Assembly: GCA_011634665.1 (NCBI GenBank)
Contig: WAEK01000009.1
Location: 1,231,501 to 1,295,500 of the forward strand
From: Mortierella sp. BCC40632
Taxonomy: Eukaryota; Mortierellomycota; Mortierellomycetes; Mortierellales; Mortierellaceae
DNA: 64,000 bases
Reading direction: 5' to 3'
Below are positions 60,412 to 64,000 of the stretch, piece by piece. The notes beneath the pieces were generated by a model that saw nothing but the letters and a program-made list of their open reading frames with translations, made no database searches and was not told the origin of the DNA. The first letter of the stretch is position 1. The number at the start of each line of letters is the position of its first letter. The position numbers and the translations under genes are program-made.

Positions 60412-63400
60412 GAGAGTCCTTATGTTCCAACCCATCCCCAAGCCATCCGCCACCCTCCCTCCAAAATTTGACTTTTTCTAAGTAAAATCAATGGGTATCA
60501 GATAGCCAATCAGCGTTCACCTAACGCATAGTCAAAGGTGAAGGTACTATTCCAGCAGTTGTCTCTAAGTGAAGTACCCTTGGGAGTGGATTTTAGATGT
60601 TGAGTCCTAAAGAGATATTGTAGAGATGATTTTTTACACCCGTCTATGTAAATTTTTCAGGTGGAGAGAAAAGTATGGATCTCCCTGGACAAAAAAACTG
60701 GGGTTGAGGGACACGTCTAGCAAAATAGTCTATTGACTAGAAATCAAAAGTGCACTTTTTGTTCAATCAATTATTGATATTCAGAACTTCTTTTTTTTCT
60801 TCATACTTCATTAACAAAAGTATTAGAGTAGAGTCTAGAGAACTCATAAATACCATTATCTCTGAGATTGCTTAGCTGGTTGAGGAGAAAATGCGATTTG
60901 AAGCCGGTGATGGACGTCAAAAATCCTTACAAGTCAAGATACTACCATAGAGTAGCTGCTGTTTCGCCCAAAATTGCCTACTTACTCGCCCCGGACATTA
61001 GCTAGACGCATTTTCTATCCTTCCAGTTAATAACTCGTGCCTTTAGATAGAATTGGCCAAGATCTGGGGACTGAAAAAAAAAAAATGATGTCAATCATCA
61101 TTCTTTTAAAGTCGCCTAAGAAAGGTATTGGGACTTCTTAGGCTGAGTTAGCGTTAAGAGACGAGGGAACAGAGGGTTTGAGATGCAGTCGCTCCTACGC
61201 AGACGTTTATTGATTACAGTAATCTAGTATTTCTGTCGCTGCCTCTTGAACTTCAGCTGAGTATGCTCTTCGACTAAGCGGACCAGTCTTGCTAGAGTCT
61301 CATCTATCGCTTCTTCACCTGCCTGGGGAACATCTTTATCTAGGAGGGGCAAAAGGGTGCCAAGACGCTGGAAATTGATGGATCGAGAATTTGACCTAGG
61401 CTCCGGCTCTGGATCGTTGATATGGTCCATATACTCCAGGTAATCGTTATGAGCTGCATCCAACAATGAGCGTTTGTTGTCCGGCCTGTCAACTTGATCT
61501 TGAGAATAAATGTCATCGCATCGTAACTGTAGCTCTGGTATTTGAATCATGACGAGGGCTATATGCTTGCAGGAACTGGCATTCATACGGAAATATGGAC
61601 ATGTACAGCTGATGATCTCGCCAAACGCCAGTCTACTAAAATCGATCTGAATGTCATAAGTCGTCCCTTCTGCCGTAAAAGACTCCACTCGAAGCAATGT
61701 ATCATTGATCTGCGTCATTGGTTCACCAACAAATCCATAAGACTCTCTTGTTTGAATGTGTTTTCGGCCACAATTCTGAAGCGCGCCTCAATCTTCTGCG
61801 CAGGGTTCATGCGACCTGATTTCATGATACCACGGATACACTTTTGCTGAAAGTGGGGGACAGCCATGAAAGCCAGGATGTAAATGACGGTGTCTGGGCG
61901 CCGCTGATGCCGATCTCGGAAGAAATGTCGCTTGAGGATGTTGTGCCAGGACTCAATAAAGTTGTTTGTGTCTATGGACGAGTACGAAACTTCCTGTCGA
62001 TAGCATAGCATCCAAGGGCTCTGAATCCGGGCGACATCCTCATCTTGCTCTGATCCAAAATATCGCTTGTTCAGGTAGTGTATTAGATCGGTCTGTTCTT
62101 TCCATTTTTCTCGGTACTCTTGAATACGCAACATGGCTTTTTGAGTGAGTAGGCTCTCTCTGGATCATGCGAAGCTCGGCAACCACCTATCACAGAGCAA
62201 GGTATGTTAGTGGCCAATAGCACTAGGAAAGTACCAAAAGGCATCTTAGCGACGCCTACCTCATCCCTCAGAGCTTTTCTCTGCTCCACAGGAAGGTGGG
62301 AAATGCCACTCAAACGAGTTCTAGCCTCGCGTTCCCAAATACGATACACATGCCAAGCGCAGAAGAAAATGGGGACGTGATTTTCTGCGAAAGCCGTCTT
62401 GATTGCCAGAATCTCAACGTTGCCTTGATCCGTTATCACAGCGTTCGGCTTGTATGTGTACAAGCTGCCAGGCGAGGAAAAGATTTCAGTCATCTTGCTT
62501 CGAAGGGCCCTTAGCCATCCAACGAGGGGTAGAGTTTCTCTGTTGTCTTTGTCAAGAGGAATGCCACTGGAACCCCGAATCCTGTACTCGTATTCTTGAC
62601 GACGAGGGTGAAAAGATTGGTCTTTTGCCTATGCACACAGAAGTACCGCATATAAGTGCTCTGGCTCAAGAAGGAGAGCTAGCTGACAGTCAAAGAATCG
62701 CACGTATGCACAGTACCCGAAAATGTCATGAGTCCCATCAAAGCAGATGGTTCTTCCATGCGCCTTCAACTGTGTCATTTGCCACATTGTGGCGAACCCA
62801 AAGTAGAGGCCACTGGTTCGGTCCTCCTTGTCGTAGTAGGTGAACCCGCCGTCATGCTCAAGCTCCTCCATCCACTTCATTGATGATAGCACGGGGTCTT
62901 TGTCTTTCCTCATCTTTTTGGCCATTACGGAATGCCAGATGTTGTAGACATCGTCGTATGTAATAAAGTCGTCGCGAGAGAAGCGGTCTTTTGCTCGCAT
63001 GACCTGCATAAACTTGTCATGCTCCATTGTGAGTTGATTCATCACCATAGAGATTGTTGAGCCCCCCAGAATAAGCTTCCTAATAGTCTCCTTGATAGCA
63101 GCAGACTTTTGGCGAGTTCCCAGGCCAGTAAAGCTTCCCACGTCGTGATTATGGCCGAAACGATAGGCAATCTGGCATACAGTTTGACTTGTCCCATCTG
63201 TTCCAGGTACCTTTTGAGTAATGACCCGAATTTTTGATTGACATCCTTTCCTAATGCTCTGTTTGCGGACTCTAGGCTTCCCAGACTTTCCTCCGAGCTT
63301 CCTGCCTTTGATGACTCGCTTTTGGCCGGCACACTGGCATTGCAGGTACGACCGCGTGTCTCCTTTCTTCTCCTCACTGACATACTTGTAGCACTCTTCA

Positions 63401-64000
63401 CCTGGACAAAGTTGGTAGATATCTCGGCCTGATGTTGTTGTAGCCATTCCCCGTACTTGTCGGCGGCTATCGTGAAGTGAGCTACCTTGTCTGTAACATG
63501 AAGTCCTTCTTGTTGAATGAAATCATCCTTTAACAATTTTTCCTGAATCTTCTTTAGCGCAAACTCGTGCAAGTCTTCAGATATTTGTTTTGCATTCGCT
63601 GAAGAATTAGCGGAAGCAGTTGTTTTTATTAGGTCTTTTCAGTGTACGGTCGTATTGAAACGAGGGCCAAGGTAGTCGAGTATTACGCTTACTCACCTCA
63701 ATCGGCGTCCCTTCTGCCATAGCTATCTTGGGCGCAATGTCGAAGATGGAATCAATCGAGCCTGTATCAGCCTCGACCTCACATATTTCATCTTCAGCGG
63801 GATCGGCCTCGCGTTCCTCAGAACTGCCCATGTCTTTTTCTTCCGGACTAATGCTACATTCATCGGCAGGGTCAGGGCTTTCGGTGCTATTAGAATCATC
63901 ATGAAAGTCTAGACTTGATTCGCTCTCGAAAAGGGCGGCCTAAAAGGGAGAGAAATATGGATTACCAGACCGATGAAGGTGTATCATCATCCTCTTCATT
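60412..64000 (-). mobile_element. Mutator-like (MULE) transposon, second copy, runs off the window
   Basis: Starts GAGAGTCCTTATGTTCCAAC at 60412, with flank CCACCCCGTC different from the first copy, and is colinear with 22978-26565 to the window end. Nearly all differences are homopolymer length changes. The right end and target-site duplication lie beyond 64000. Confidence 0.88.
61224..63953 (-). CDS. MULE transposase, second copy (first exon outside window)
   Basis: Same protein as at 23797-26747: zinc-cluster region (CQCAGQKR, GCQSKI, FGHNHD), DDE core (CFDGTHDIFG, VITDQGN with FFCAWHVYRIWE, NNFIESWHNILKRHF) and SWIM finger. This copy reads openly through the 25480-equivalent (MRKDKDPVLSSMKWMEE) and the 26120-equivalent (ALKKIQEKLLKDD), where copy 1 is shifted, but is itself shifted near 61765, 62145, 62525 and 63390. 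Taken together the two copies imply an intact source element of roughly 780-800 codons. The start exon corresponds to 26613-26747 and is not in the window. Confidence 0.75.

Overview
The window is eukaryotic and almost certainly fungal. Genes are broken by short GT-AG introns. The housekeeping products look fungal (Mex67/NXF1, COQ7, ATIC, ribosomal protein P2, LITAF-domain protein, Hsp70-12A-like ATPase). The accessory half carries Crinkler (CRN) headers, a Crypton tyrosine recombinase with a GCR1_C-like end, MULE transposases with SWIM fingers and a small secreted cysteine-rich protein. This mix is typical of Mucoromycota; Mortierellomycotina is my best guess, inferred from gene content only.

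Layout. 1-2.0 kb: 3' part of a broken CRN with a P-loop NTPase and a PD-(D/E)XK-like nuclease. 2.15-2.74 kb: a small element with inverted ends. 2.74-13.43 kb: two head-to-tail copies of a 5.34 kb element, each with a CRN-nuclease gene on + and a Crypton recombinase gene on -, with ATAG at all three borders. 13.9-15.8 and 20.5-22.5 kb: two distant paralogues of an unrecognised family with a PD-(D/E)XK-like end. 16.9-19.9 kb: a near full-length, broken relative of the first CRN. 22.98-26.88 kb: complete 3.9 kb MULE with an 11 bp target-site duplication. 27.2-28.6 kb: 5'-truncated LINE with a 15 bp target-site duplication. 28.6-38.6 kb: repeats, relics and one cysteine-rich secretory gene.

38.6-60.2 kb is a compact housekeeping block: Hsp70-like (+), LITAF (-), mex67 (+), RPP2 (-), COQ7 (+), DUF4442 thioesterase-like (-), a PPxY/proline-rich protein (+), ATIC (-). 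A second MULE copy begins 194 bp upstream of the ATIC start codon and runs off the window.

The most unusual object is the tandem Crypton-like element that carries a Crinkler as cargo. Its borders, tandem arrangement and shared subterminal TGTCCG motifs suggest that the CRN and the recombinase move as one unit.

Caution: the duplicated units differ mostly by one-base changes in homopolymer runs, and even ATIC has a frameshift in an invariant motif. Many frameshifts here are probably sequencing or assembly errors, so 'broken' calls resting on single indels are weak; calls resting on in-frame stop codons are stronger.
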